The translations under genes and the position numbers were made by a program. The notes beneath the pieces are model-generated. The model was given only the letters and a program-made list of their open reading frames with translations, was not told where the DNA came from and made no database searches. This document shows, piece by piece, positions 43,902 through 54,437 of a DNA stretch of 64,000 nucleotides; positions within the stretch are counted from its first letter, which is position 1; each line of letters opens with the position of its first letter. Origin of the DNA: Elymus sibiricus (lineage: Eukaryota; Streptophyta; Magnoliopsida; Poales; Poaceae); contig CM077666.1 of the NCBI GenBank assembly GCA_039707655.1, positions 245,550,166 through 245,614,165 on the forward strand, given 5' to 3'.

Positions 43902-45656
43902 TGTTGGAAATATGACCTAGAGGCAATAATAAAATGGTTATTATTATATTTCCTTGTTCATGATAATCGTTTATTATCCATGCTATAATTGTATTGGTTG
44001 GAAACACAACTACATGTGTGGATACGTAGACAACAACATGTCCCTAGTGAGCCTCTACCGGACTAGCTCGTTGATCAAAGATGTCCATGGTTTCCTGGTC
44101 ATAGACATGAGTTGTCATTTGATAACGGGATCACATCATTAGGAGAATGATATGATGGACAAGACCCAAACTATGAACGTAGCATATGATCGTGTCAAGT
44201 TTATTGCTATCATTTTCGCATGTCAAGTATCTGTTCCTATGACCATGAGATCATGCAACTCACTGACACCGGAGGAGTACCTTGTGTGTATCAAACGTCG
44301 CAACGTAACTGGGTGACTATAAAGATGCTCTACAGGTATCTCTGAGGGTGTTTGTTGAGTTGGCATGGATCAAGACTGGGATTTGTCACTCCGTACGACG
44401 GAGAGGTATCTCAGGGCCCACTCGGTAATACAGCATCACAATGAGCTTGCAAGCAATGTGACTAAAGAGTTAGCCACGGGATCTTGAATTACGGAATGAG
44501 TAAAGAGACTTGCCGGTAACGAGATTGAACTAGGTATGGAGATACCGACGATCGAATCTCGGGCAAATAACATATCGCCGGACAAAGGGAATTGCATACG
44601 GGATTGACTGAATCCTTGACATCGTGGTTCAACCGATAAAGATCTTCGTTGAATATGTAGGAACCAATATGGGCATCCAGGTCCCGCTATTGGTTATTGA
44701 CCGGAGAGGAGTCCTGGTCATGTCTGCATATTCCCGAACCCGTAGGGTCACACGCTTAACGTTCGGTAACGCTAGGGTAGTATTGAGATATTAATAGTGG
44801 AAAGTCCGAAGGTTGTTCGGAGTCCCGGATGGGATCTGGGACATCATGAGGAGCTCCGGAATAGTCCGGAGGTAAAGATTCATATATGGAAAGTTGTTAT
44901 CGGGTTCCGGAAAAAGTTCGAGTTTTTTCGGTATTGTACCGGGAAGGTTCTAGAAGGTTCCGGAGTGGGGCCCACCTGCATGGGGGACCCACATGAACGT
45001 GGGTAGTGGGGAAAGTCCCCACAACCCTGGTCTAGGCGCACCAAGATCCTCCCTTAAAAGGAATAGTATCATATCCCAAAGGGATAAGATCAGGATCCCT
45101 AAAAGGGGATAGCGATCGGTGGGGAAGGAAAGGAGGGATTTCCTTCCTCCCCCTTTGTCCAATGACCCTAGGGCCTTGGAGGGCAAGCCACCAGCCCCCT
45201 CCACGCCTATATAAAGGTGGGGAGGCATTGGGGGCAGCCAACCCTTGGACCCTTGCCCGTTACCTCTCCCAACTCCTCCCACGTTTCACCGGTACGCGCT
45301 TGGCAAAGCCCTGCCGGAATTCCGCTGCCACCACCACCACCATACCGTCGTGTTGGTCCCGATCTCATCTACCCCCTCTCTCTCGCTTGCTGGATCAAGA
45401 AGGAGAGGACGCCGCCGAGCCGCACGTGTGCTAAACTCGGAGGTGCCGTCCGTTCGGCACTTGATTGGGAGTTCGTGGACGGATCGTGATTGGATCGCGA
45501 AGATGTTCGACTACATCAACCGCGTTTCTTAACGCTTCCGCTTAACGATCTACAAGGGTATGTAGATGCAATCTCTCCTGTCGTAGATGTTCATCTCCTA
45601 GATTGATCTTGGTGAGCGTAGGAAATTTTTTGTTTCCCATGCAACGTTCCCCTTCA
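43902..45656 (+). repeat. E10 5' LTR (1755 bp)
   Basis: It starts TGTTGGAAATATGACC and ends GTTCCCCTTCA. It includes a 105 bp segment (about 44473-44577) absent from the 3' LTR. The promoter TATATAAA is at 45208-45215. Open frames such as 43954-44142 and 44950-45282 recur in the 3' LTR and are not genes. Confidence 0.95.
45208..45215 (+). promoter_or_regulatory. E10 5' LTR TATA box
   Basis: TATATAAA lies within GCCTATATAAAGGTGGGG, about 440 bp before the LTR end. The copy in the 3' LTR is at 52151-52158. BARE-1-type LTRs are known to drive transcription from such boxes. Confidence 0.8.
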
Positions 45657-45657
45657 G

Positions 45658-45670
45658 TGGCATCATGAGC
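45658..45670 (+). promoter_or_regulatory. E10 primer-binding site
   Basis: TGGCATCATGAGC follows the LTR end after one base. It is a degenerate form of the initiator tRNA-Met complement TGGTATCAGAGC, with an extra base in the middle. Confidence 0.8.
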
Positions 45671-46933
45671 TAGGTCTTTGCGTAGATGACATCATGAGTA
45701 GAACACAAAGGAGTTTGTGGGCGTTGATATTCAGATTGCTTCCTTCCTTGGTCTTTTCTTGATTCAGCGGTATCGTGGGATGAAGCGGCCCGGACCAACT
45801 TTACATGTCCACGTACATGAGACCGGTTCCATCGACTGACATGCGACTTTGTTGCATAAGATGGCTGGCGGGTGTCTGTCTCTCCCACCTTAGTTGAATC
45901 GGATTCGACGAAGGCGGTCCTTGTAGAAGGTTAAATAGCAACTTGCATATCACCGTTGTGGTTTTGCGTAGGTAAGAATCGTTCTTGCTAGATACCCATA
46001 GCAGCCACGTAAAACATGCAACAACAAATTAGAGGACGTCTAACTTGTTTTTGCAGGGTATGTTGTGATATGATATGGCCAATGACATGATGAAATATAT
46101 TTTATGTATGAGATGATCATATTTTGTAGTAGTTTATCTCGACTTGCATGTCGATGAATACGGCAACCAGCAGGAGCCATAGGGTTGTCTTTAATTATTG
46201 TATGACCTGCGTGTCAATCATTAAGCGCTATGTAATGCTTTACTTTATCGCTAAATGGTAGCAATAGTAGTAGAAGCATGGTTGGCGTGACAACCCCGAT
46301 GGCGACGCGATGATGGAGATCATGATGATGGAGATCATGGTGTCATGCCGGTGACGATGGAAATCATGCCGGTGCTTTGGAGATGGAGATCAAAAGCACA
46401 AGTTCATGGCCATATCATGTCACTTATGATTTGCATGTGATGTTAATCTTTTTATGCATCTTATTTTGCTTAGGACGACGGTAGCATTATAAGGTGATCC
46501 CTCTCTAAAATTTCAAGATAAAATTGTGCTCTCCCCAAGTGTGCACCGTTGCGAAAGTTCATCGTTTCGAAGCACCACGTGATGATCGGGTGTGATAGAC
46601 TCTACGCTCACATACAACGGGTGCAAGCCAGTTTTGCACATGCGGAACACTTGGGTTAAACTTGACGAGCCTAGCATGTACAGACATGGCCTCGGAACAC
46701 AAGAGACCGAAAGGTCGAACATGAGTCATATAGTAGATATGATCAACATGGAGATGTTCACCATTGAAACCACCTCATCTCACGTGATGATCGGACTTGG
46801 GTTGGTGAATTTGGATCATGTTACACTCGAACGACCGGAGGGATGTGGATTTGAGTGGGAGTTTTTAAGTAAACTAAACTCATTATCTTGAACAATAGTC
46901 TAAGTTGTCTTTGCAAATTTATGTTGTAGATCA
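45671..46933 (+). other. E10 untranslated leader
   Basis: This is 1.26 kb between the primer site and gag. A 99-residue open frame (46592-46891) ends 42 bp before the gag start, but it shows no domain I recognise. Long structured leaders are usual for BARE-type elements. Confidence 0.75.
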
Positions 46934-47683
46934 ATGGCTCGCGCAGTAGCTTCCCTGAATTTCAATGCGTTCCTAGAGAAAGCCAAGCTGAAAGATGATG
47001 GAAGTAACTTTGTAGACTGGGCCCGTAATCTGAGGATTATCCTCACGGCTGCCCAAAAGGCTTATGTCCTTGATGCACCGCTTGGTGAGCAACCCCCTCC
47101 AGCGTATGTGGACGTTATGAACGCCTGGCAGGCGCATGTTGATGACTACTCAATAGTTCAATGCGCCATGTTGTATGGCTTAGAACCGGGACTTCAAAGG
47201 CGTTTTGAACGTCATGGAGCATATGAGATGTTCCAGGAGTTGAAGTTTATTTTTGAGAAGAATGCCCAGATTGCGAGGTATGAGACCTCCGATAAGTTCT
47301 ATGCTTGCAAGATGGAGGAGAACAGGTCTGTCAGTGAACACATACTCAAAATGTCTGGGTATTACAACCGTCTGGCTGAGTTGGGAGTTGTTCTCCCGCT
47401 AAAGGCGGTCACTGACAGAGTTCTTCAATCGCTACCACCTAGCTACAAGAGCTTTGTGTTGAACTATAACATGCAAGGGATGAACAAGTCAGTCGCCGAG
47501 CTATTTGCGATGCTGAAAGTCGCTGAGTCAGACATCCAGAAGGAGCATCAAGTGTTGATGGTCAATAAAACCACTAGTTTCCAGAAGAAATGGCAAGGGC
47601 AAGAAGGGAAACTCCAAGAAGAGTGGCAAAGTAGTTGCCCCTCCCGTGAAGAAACCCAAGGCTGGACCCAAGCCGGAAACTGA
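46934..47683 (+). pseudogene. gag: E10 gag (frameshifted near its end)
   Basis: The frame of 249 codons starts MARAVASLNFNAFLEKAKL. It has the copia-type Gag core (DGSNFVDWARNLRIIL, then YDTSDKFYACKM-like YETSDKFYACKM, then SVSEHILKMSGYYNRL, LPPSYKSFVLNYNM). Gag forms the virus-like particle that holds element RNA. Around 47590, just after TTSFQKK, the frame changes: the zinc knuckle that should follow lies in the third frame from 47646. A single-base insertion in the AAATGG region is the simplest explanation. Upstream of that point the protein looks full length. Confidence 0.9.
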
Positions 47684-50600
47684 GTGCTTCTATTGCAAGG
47701 GAACTGGCCACTGGAAGCAGAATTGCCCCAAGTATCTGGCCGACAAGAAGGGGGCCAACGCCAAACAAGGTATATATGATATACATGTTATTGATGTGTA
47801 CCTTACCAACTCTCGTTGTAGTGCCTGGGTATTTGATACCGGTGCAGTTGCTCACATTTGCAACTCAAAGAAAGAACTGTGGAATAGATGGAGGCTGGCG
47901 AAGGACGAAGTGATGATGCGCGTGGGAAATGGTTCCAAGGTTGATGTGATCGCCGTCGGCACGCTCGCTCTTCGATTACCATCGGGATTAGTGATGAACC
48001 TGAATAATTGTTATTTAGTGCCTGCGTTGAGCATGAACATTATATCTGGATCTTGTTTAATGCGAGACGGTTACTCATTTAAATCAGAGAATAATGGTTG
48101 TTCTATTTATATGGGTAATATCTTTTATGGTCATGCACCCATTGTGAGGGGTTTATTCTTATTGAATCTCGATAGTGATGATACACATGTTCATAACATT
48201 GATGCCAAAAGATGTAGAGTTGATAATGATAGTACCACTTTCTTGTGGCACTGCCTCTTAGGTCATATTGGTGTAAAACGCATGAAGAAACTCCATGCTG
48301 ATGGACTTTTGGAGTCACTTGATTTTGAATCACTTGACACATGCGAACCATGCCTCATGGGCAAGATGACTAAGACCCCGTTCTCCGGAACAATGGAACG
48401 GGCAAGTGACTTGTTGGAAATCATACATACTGATGTGTGCGGTCCGATGAGCATTGAGGCGCGCGGTGGATATCGTTATTTTCTCACCTTCACCGACGAT
48501 TTGAGTAGATATGGGTATATTTACTTAATGAAACACAAGTCTGAAACGTTTGAAAAGTTCAAGCAATTTCAGAGTGAAGTTGAGAATCATCGTAACAAGA
48601 AAATCAAGTTCCTACGATCTGATCGAGGGGGGGAATATCTGAGTTATGAGTTTGGCAGTCACTTAAGACAATGTGGAATTGTTTCACAGTTGACGCCACC
48701 TGGAACACCACAGCGTAATGGTGTGTCCAAACGTCGTAATCGAACCTTATTGGATATGGTGCGTTCTATGATGTCTCTTGCCAATCTGCCACTATCATTT
48801 TGGGGTTATGCGTTAGAGACAGCTGCATTCACTTTAAATAGGGCACCATCTAAGTCCGTAGAGACGACACCGTATGAACTATGGTTTGGCAAGAAACCTA
48901 AGCTGTCGTTTCTTAAAGTTTGGGGATGCGATGCTTATGTCAAAAGGCTTCAGCCAGAAAAGCTTTAACCCAAAGCGGACAAATGCGTCTTCATAGGATA
49001 CCCAAAAGAGACGGTTGGGTATACCTTCTATCTCAGATCCGAAGGCAAAGTGTTTGTCGCTAAGAACGGGTCCTTTCTCGAGAAAGAGTTTCTCTCGAAA
49101 GAATTGAGTGGGAGGAAGATAGAACTTGATGAGGTTGTTGAACCTTTACTTCAACCAGAGAGTAGCACTGCGCAGAAAGATGTTTCTGTGGAACCTACGT
49201 CAGTTGAAGAGGAAGCTGATGATGGTGATCATGAAGCTTCGGATCAAGTTACTATCGAACCTCGTAGGTCGACAAGGATACGTACTGCTCCTGAGTGGTA
49301 CGATAACCCTGTCTTGAATGTCATGTTGTTGGACAACGATGAACCTACGAGCTATGGAGAAGCGATGGTGGGCCCAGATTCCGACAAATGGTTAGAGGCC
49401 ATGAAATCCGAGATGGGATCCATGTATGAAAACAAAGTGTGGACTTTGGAAGTATTACCTGAAGGGCGAAAGGCCATCCAGAATAAATGGATCTTCAAGA
49501 AGAAGACGGACGCAGACGGTAATGTCACCGTCTATAAAGCTCGACTTGTGGCAAAGGGTTTTTCACAAGTTCAAGGAGTTGACTACGATGAGACTTTCTC
49601 ACCCGTAGCGATGCTTAAGTCCGTCAGAATCATGTTAGCAATAGCTGCATTTTTCGATTATGAAATTTGGCAGATGGATGTCAAAACAGCGTTCCTTAAC
49701 GGTTTTCTTAAGGAAGAGTTGTATAGGATGCAACCAGAAGGTTTTGTCGATCCAGAGAATGCTGACAAAGTTTGCAAACTCCAGCGATCCATTTATGGAC
49801 TGGTGCAAGCGTCTCGGAGTTGGAATCTTCGCTTTGATGAGGTGATCAAAGCGTTCGGGTTTATACAAGTTTACGGAGAAGCTTGTATTTACAATAAAGT
49901 GAGTGGGAGCTCTATAGCGTTTATAATATTATATGTGGATGACATATTACTGATTGGAAACAATATAGAACTTTTGGAAAGCGTGAAGGAATATTTGAAC
50001 AAGAGTTTTTCAATGAAGGACCTAGGAGAAGCTGCTTTCATATTAGGCATCAAGATCTATAGAGATAGATCGAGACACTTAATAGGACTTTCACAGAGCA
50101 CATACCTTGATAAAGTTTTGAAGAAGTTCAAAATGGATCAGTCCAAGAAGGGGTTCCTGCCTGTTTTGCAAGGTGTGAAGTTGAGTAAGACTCAATGCCC
50201 AGTGACTACAGAGGATAGAGAAAAGATGAGTGTCATCCCCTATGCTTCTGCCATAGGCTCTATCATGTATGCGATGCTGTGCACAAGACCAGATGTCAGC
50301 CTTGCCATAAGTATGGCCGGAAGGTTTCAAAGTGATCCAGGAGTGGAACACTGGACAGCGGTCAAGAATATCCTTAAGTACCTGAAAAGGACTAAGGAAA
50401 TGTTTCTCGTTTATGGAGGTGATCAAGAGCTCATCGTAAAGGGTTACGTCGATGCAAGCTTTGACACTGATCCGGATGACTCTAAGTCTCAAACCAGTTA
50501 CGTGTATATTCTAAATGGGGGAGCGGTAAGCTGGTGCAGTTCCAAGCAAAGCGTGGTAGCTGATTCTACATGCGAAGCAGAGTACATAGCTGCCTCGGAG

Positions 50601-50915
50601 GCGGCGAAGGAAGGTGTCTGGATGAAGCAGTTCATGACAGATCTTGGAGTTGTGCCCAGTGCACTGGACCCGATGACTCTGTTCTGTGACAACACTGGTG
50701 CCATTGCTCTAGCCAAGGAACCAAGGTTTCACAAAAGGACCAGACACATAAAGCGACGCTTCAATTCCATCCGCGATGCGATCAAGGAGGAGGACATAAA
50801 CATTTGCAAAGTGCACACGGATCTGAATGTTGCAGATCCGTTGACTAAACCTCTTCCACGGGCAAAACATGATCAACACCAGAACTCTATGGGTGTTAGA
50901 TTCATAACCATGTAA
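47646..50915 (+). pseudogene. pol: E10 pol: zinc knuckle, protease, integrase, RT and RNase H
   Basis: One reading frame holds all domains and is interrupted only by TAA at 48966-48968. In order: zinc knuckle CFYCKGTGHWKQNC (47685-47726); protease VFDTGAVAHICN (Asp at 47835); integrase zinc domain HCLLGHIGVKRM and CEPCLMGK; integrase core with IHTDVCGP and LRSDRGGEYLS, but TPQRNGVSKRRN has Lys (48729-48731) in place of the catalytic Glu. After the stop come copia RT (WQMDVKTAFLNGFLKEELY, LQRSIYGLVQASRSWN, ILYVDDILLIGNN with YVDD intact) and RNase H (YVDASFDTD, TCEAEYIAAS, CDNTGAIAL). The C-terminal GVRFITM ends at 50915. Confidence 0.95.
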
Positions 50916-50937
50916 TGCTAGATTATTGACTCTAGTG

Positions 50938-50949
50938 CAAGTGGGAGAC
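50938..50949 (+). promoter_or_regulatory. E10 polypurine tract
   Basis: GCAAGTGGGAGAC lies directly before the 3' LTR start TGTTGG. Confidence 0.85.
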
Positions 50950-52599
50950 TGTTGGAAATATGACCTAGAGGCAATAATAAAATGGTTATTATTATATTTC
51001 CTTGTTCATGATAATCGTTTATTATCCATGCTATAATTGTATTGGTTGGAAACACAAATACATGTGTGGATACGTAGACAACAATATGTCCCTAGTGAGC
51101 CTCTACCGGACTAGCTCGTTGATCAAAGATGTCCATGGTTTCCTGGTCATAGACATGAGTTGTCATTTGATAATGGGATCACATCATTAGGAGAATGATG
51201 TGATGGACAAGACCCAAACTATGAACGTAGCATATGATCGTGTCAAGTTAATTGCTATCATTTTCGCATGTCAAGTATCTGTTCCTATGACCATGAGATC
51301 ATGCAACTCACTGACACCGGAGGAGTACCTTGTGTGTATCAAACGTCGCAACGTAACTGGGTGACTATAAAGATGCTCTACAGGTATCTCTGAGGGTGTT
51401 TGTTGAGTTGGCATGGATCAAGACTGGGATTTGTCACTCCGTATGACGGAGAGGTATCTCAGGGCCCACTCGGTAATACAGCATCACAATGAGCTTGCAA
51501 GCAATGTGACTAAAGAGTTAGCCGGACAAAGGGAATTGCATACAGGATTAACTGAATCCTTGACATCGTGGTTCAACCGATAAAGATCTTCGTTGAATAT
51601 GTAGGAACCAATATGGGCATCTAGGTCCCGCTATTGGTTATTGACCGGAGAGGAGTCTCGGTCATGTCTGCATATTCCCGAACCCGTAGGGTCGCACGCT
51701 TAACGTTCGGTAGCGCTAGGGTAGTATTGAGATATTAATAGTGGAGAGTCCGAAGGTTGTTCGGAGTCCCGGATGGGATCCGGGACATCACGAGGAGCTC
51801 CGGAATAGTCCGGAGGTAAAGATTCATATATGGAAAGTTGTTATCGGGTTCCGGAAAAAGTTCGAGTTTTTTCGGTATTGTACCGGGAAGGTTCTAGAAG
51901 GTTCCGGAGTGGGGCCCACCTGCATGGGGGACCCACATGAACGTGGGTAGTGGGAAAGTCCCCACAACCCTGGTCTAGGTGCACCAAGATCCTCCCTTAA
52001 AAGGAATAGTATCATATCCCAAAGGGATAAGATCAGGATCCCTAAAAGGGGATAGCGATCAGTGGGGAAGGAAAGGAGGGATTTCCTTCCTCCCCCTTTG
52101 GCCAACGACCCTAGGGCCTTGGAGGGCAAGCCACCAGCCCCCACCACGCCTATATAAAGGTGGGGAGGCATTGGGGGCAGCCAACCCTTGGACCCTTGCC
52201 CGTTACCTCTCCCAACTCCTCCCACGTTTCACCGGTACGCGCTTGGCGAAGCCCTGCCGGAATTCTGCTGCCACCACCACCACCATACCGTCGTGTTGGT
52301 CCCGATCTCATCTACCCCCTCTCTCTCGCTTGCTGGATCAAGAAGGAGAGGACGCCGCCGAGCCGCACGTGTGCTAAACTCGGAGGTGCCGTCCGTTCGG
52401 CACTTGATCGGGAGTTCGTGGACGGATCGTGATTGGATCGCGAAGACGTTCGACTACATCAACCGCGTTTCTTAACGCTTCCGCTTAGCGATCTACAAGG
52501 GTATGTAGATGCAATCTCTCCTCGCGTAGATGTTCATCTCCAAGATTGATCTTGGTGAGCGTAGGAATTTTTTTGTTTCCCATGCAACGTTCCCCTTCA
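50950..52599 (+). repeat. E10 3' LTR (1650 bp)
   Basis: It is a near-identical copy of 43902-45656 apart from a 105 bp deletion at 51523. There the sequence goes from GAGTTAGCC directly to GGACAAAGG, and the 5' LTR has GCC at both edges of the extra segment. TATA box at 52151-52158. Confidence 0.95.
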
Positions 52600-52604
52600 G
52601 AACC
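52600..52604 (+). other. Target-site duplication of E10, right copy (GAACC)
   Basis: GAACC follows the LTR end CCCCTTCA. E7 integrase then resumes as ATTCAAGGTGCTAACACG. Confidence 0.95.
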
Positions 52605-52764
52605 ATTCAAGGTGCTAACACGCTACAACGACAATGCCTACAAGATTGACATCCCATGCGACAAGTACAACGTGATCGACACCTTCAACGTCAAGGACCT
52701 ATGTCCCTTCCATGGTGATGAGGTTATCGATCCGAGAGCAGATCGTCCCCAAGGGGGGGGGAGA
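52600..52764 (+). pseudogene. E7 integrase C-terminus after E10, with polypurine tract
   Basis: The frame PFKVLTRYNDNAYKIDIP, then YNVIDTFNVKDLCPFHGDE continues the integrase split by E10. It reads into the G-run at 52751-52764 (A2G10AGA), which is the polypurine tract before TGATGTGG. The frame from 52712 then continues into the LTR. Confidence 0.85.
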
Positions 52765-53542
52765 TGATGTGGAGCATCCCACGGTCATCCCCATGGACGC
52801 ACCATCGTCACCCCTAGCACCAAGCGGACCAATGACAAGAGCTCGTGCAAGAGCTATCGAAACCGAGGTGAACTCGCTCCTCTCCGAACTCAGACTTTCA
52901 ACATGCGAGACATGGCTACTACCTCAAGCGAAGACACTATGTGTGATCAGGTACTTGAAGGAAGGCCGTGGAGGAGCTACGAGCAATGGACAAGATGGCG
53001 AGGAAACGAAGCAAGAGAAGGAGCTGCCAGCAAGCTACAGGCACCAGATAATCGATAGCTACCGGACGTCCGGCGCACTGTAGACCAGCCTGCCAGAATG
53101 AGCAGCCAACGGACGCTACAGTGGCTGGACGACCGCCAAGTACCGGACGTTCCACGCGCTACAGGACCCGGACGACCGAGCCCCTCCGGAAATCTGGTGC
53201 ACCAGGACCAGTGCCAATTTTCTGGAAGACCGATGCCCTCTGGACGACCGAGCCACTGGACGACCGGCCAGCTCCGGAAATCCGTCGCCGACCCAACAGA
53301 GCTCAAACGTCGAAAGTCCGACCCGCACCGGACGTCCGGAACCTGCCTGTGCGCAGCCACTCGGGTTTTGACCCATGTAACCCCTCTCTCGCCCTAGACT
53401 ATAAATACCCCTTCACTTGCACGAATTAGGGTTAGCAAAGTGATAGCTCACATATAGAGATTGAGTTTTGCTCATCCACTACCTCTCCCATGGAGAGCAA
53501 ACGCTCCATGTGAGAAGATCGCCTAGTGGATTCAAGACCCCA
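52765..53542 (+). repeat. E7 3' LTR, truncated by E11
   Basis: It starts TGATGTGGAGCATCCC. It includes the integrase-tail coding part (52712-53083; SGPMTRARARAIETEV), a CCGG-rich array (53060-53345) and a TATA box (TATAAATA 53400-53407). It ends after TTCAAGACCCCA, where E11 begins in opposite orientation. About 200 bp of its 3' end are missing from the window. Confidence 0.85.
53400..53407 (+). promoter_or_regulatory. E7 3' LTR TATA box
   Basis: TATAAATA lies within CTAGACTATAAATACCCC, after the CCGG array. Confidence 0.6.
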
Positions 53543-53917
53543 TGATGTAGGGTGGAACCCTAGATGGTGAACTTTTCACACTTGGAGGTGGAGAAAGGAG
53601 CAAATCAAGAGAGGAACACACAAAAACACTTAATCAACAAGATCCAATCACACATGCACTAAATCCACATACACATAGAGGGATACAAAGGTCCAAATCC
53701 AACACAAGAGGGCAAATATGTAGCTAGTTCATCCCAATTCAAGAGGAGCTGAGGTCTTGATATCCAAGAGGATCTTCCCTAGAAGGAGTCGTGAATCCAC
53801 TAGGAGATCTTCTCACATGGAGGTCTTGATCTCTATGGGAGAGTGGTAGTGGATGAGCAAAACTCAATCTCAAATGAGCTAGACCTTTGATAACCCTAGC
53901 TAGTTGGAGGAAGGGGT

Positions 53918-53927
53918 CTATATATAG
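53918..53927 (-). promoter_or_regulatory. E11 LTR TATA box
   Basis: CTATATATAG (the same on both strands) stands after the CCGG array in minus orientation, matching the TATA position of the E2 LTR. Confidence 0.6.
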
Positions 53928-54095
53928 TCTTGGGCGAGATAGGAGAGGAGGAGAGGGGATACCTAGGCCTCTGGCCCGGTTATGCACACGGCTGGGCCCG
54001 GATGTCCGGGGCTGGGGCCGGATGTACGGCCTGGAGCTGGTCACGGTGCTGATGCGTTCGGGCCGGATTTCGGGCTGGGGCCGGATGTTCGGTTC

Positions 54096-54437
54096 CTAGA
54101 GCTTTGCAGCGGTTGCCTTGCTGCTAACGCTCTGGCCTTTAGGCACCAGATGTCCGGGCCATGGGCCGGATGTCCGGCCACTGTAGCATTTCAGCGGTCT
54201 CCTTCGTTGTGCTTCATCATCCATGTACTTGGGGACGTGGTCTTCATTCCGAGCGTCTCCGAGGTGGTCTTCTTCATACCTAAGCATGCATAGCAATTCC
54301 GATTGAGCTAGTAGCCATGTCTCATTTGGATCATACAGAAGCTCGTTAAGGAGAGATGTCACCTCGGTCTTGATAGCTCTTGCACGTGCTCGTGTCATCG
54401 GTCCACTTGGCAGTTGGGGAGATGAAGGTAGGTCCAT
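54096..54437 (-). pseudogene. E11 integrase tail encoded inside the 3' LTR
   Basis: The minus-strand frame MDLPSSPQLPSGPMTRARAR (then AIKTEVTSLLNELLYDP and LLCMLRYEEDHLGDA) is collinear with the E2 tail at 15680-15959. It shows the same RARAR motif and the same downstream charged stretch ending RRPLKCYSGRTSG. It lies entirely in the LTR. A frame shift at the poly-G tract separates it from 54395-54889. Confidence 0.75.

Larger units (their letters stand above)
43902..52599 (+). mobile_element. E10: complete Ty1/copia element of the BARE-1/Angela/WIS group
   Basis: This 8.7 kb element has LTRs at 43902-45656 and 50950-52599, a GAACC duplication, a primer-binding site, a long leader, gag, protease, integrase, RT, RNase H and a polypurine tract. 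Integrase before RT defines copia. The LTR start TGTTGGAAATATGACCTAGAGG and the proteins match my recollection of the Triticeae BARE-1/Angela/WIS group; the exact family is not claimed. The LTRs are very alike apart from one 105 bp deletion, so the insertion is younger than E7. Damage is limited to one frameshift, one nonsense codon and a replaced integrase glutamate. Confidence 0.95.
28830..53542 (+). mobile_element. E7: E2-family gypsy element hosting several insertions
   Basis: The order is 5' LTR remnant (28830-28872), primer-binding site, leader, gag, protease, reverse transcriptase, RNase H, integrase, polypurine tract and partial 3' LTR. The leader is split by E8 (30322-39096, TSD TCCTA). 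The integrase C-terminus is split by the copia element E10 (43902-52599, TSD GAACC). The 3' LTR is cut by E11 at 53543. Without these insertions the remaining sequence would be about 7.2 kb and collinear with E2 and E11. Coding regions have stops, a 190 bp deletion in RT and a 21 bp deletion in integrase. Confidence 0.9.
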
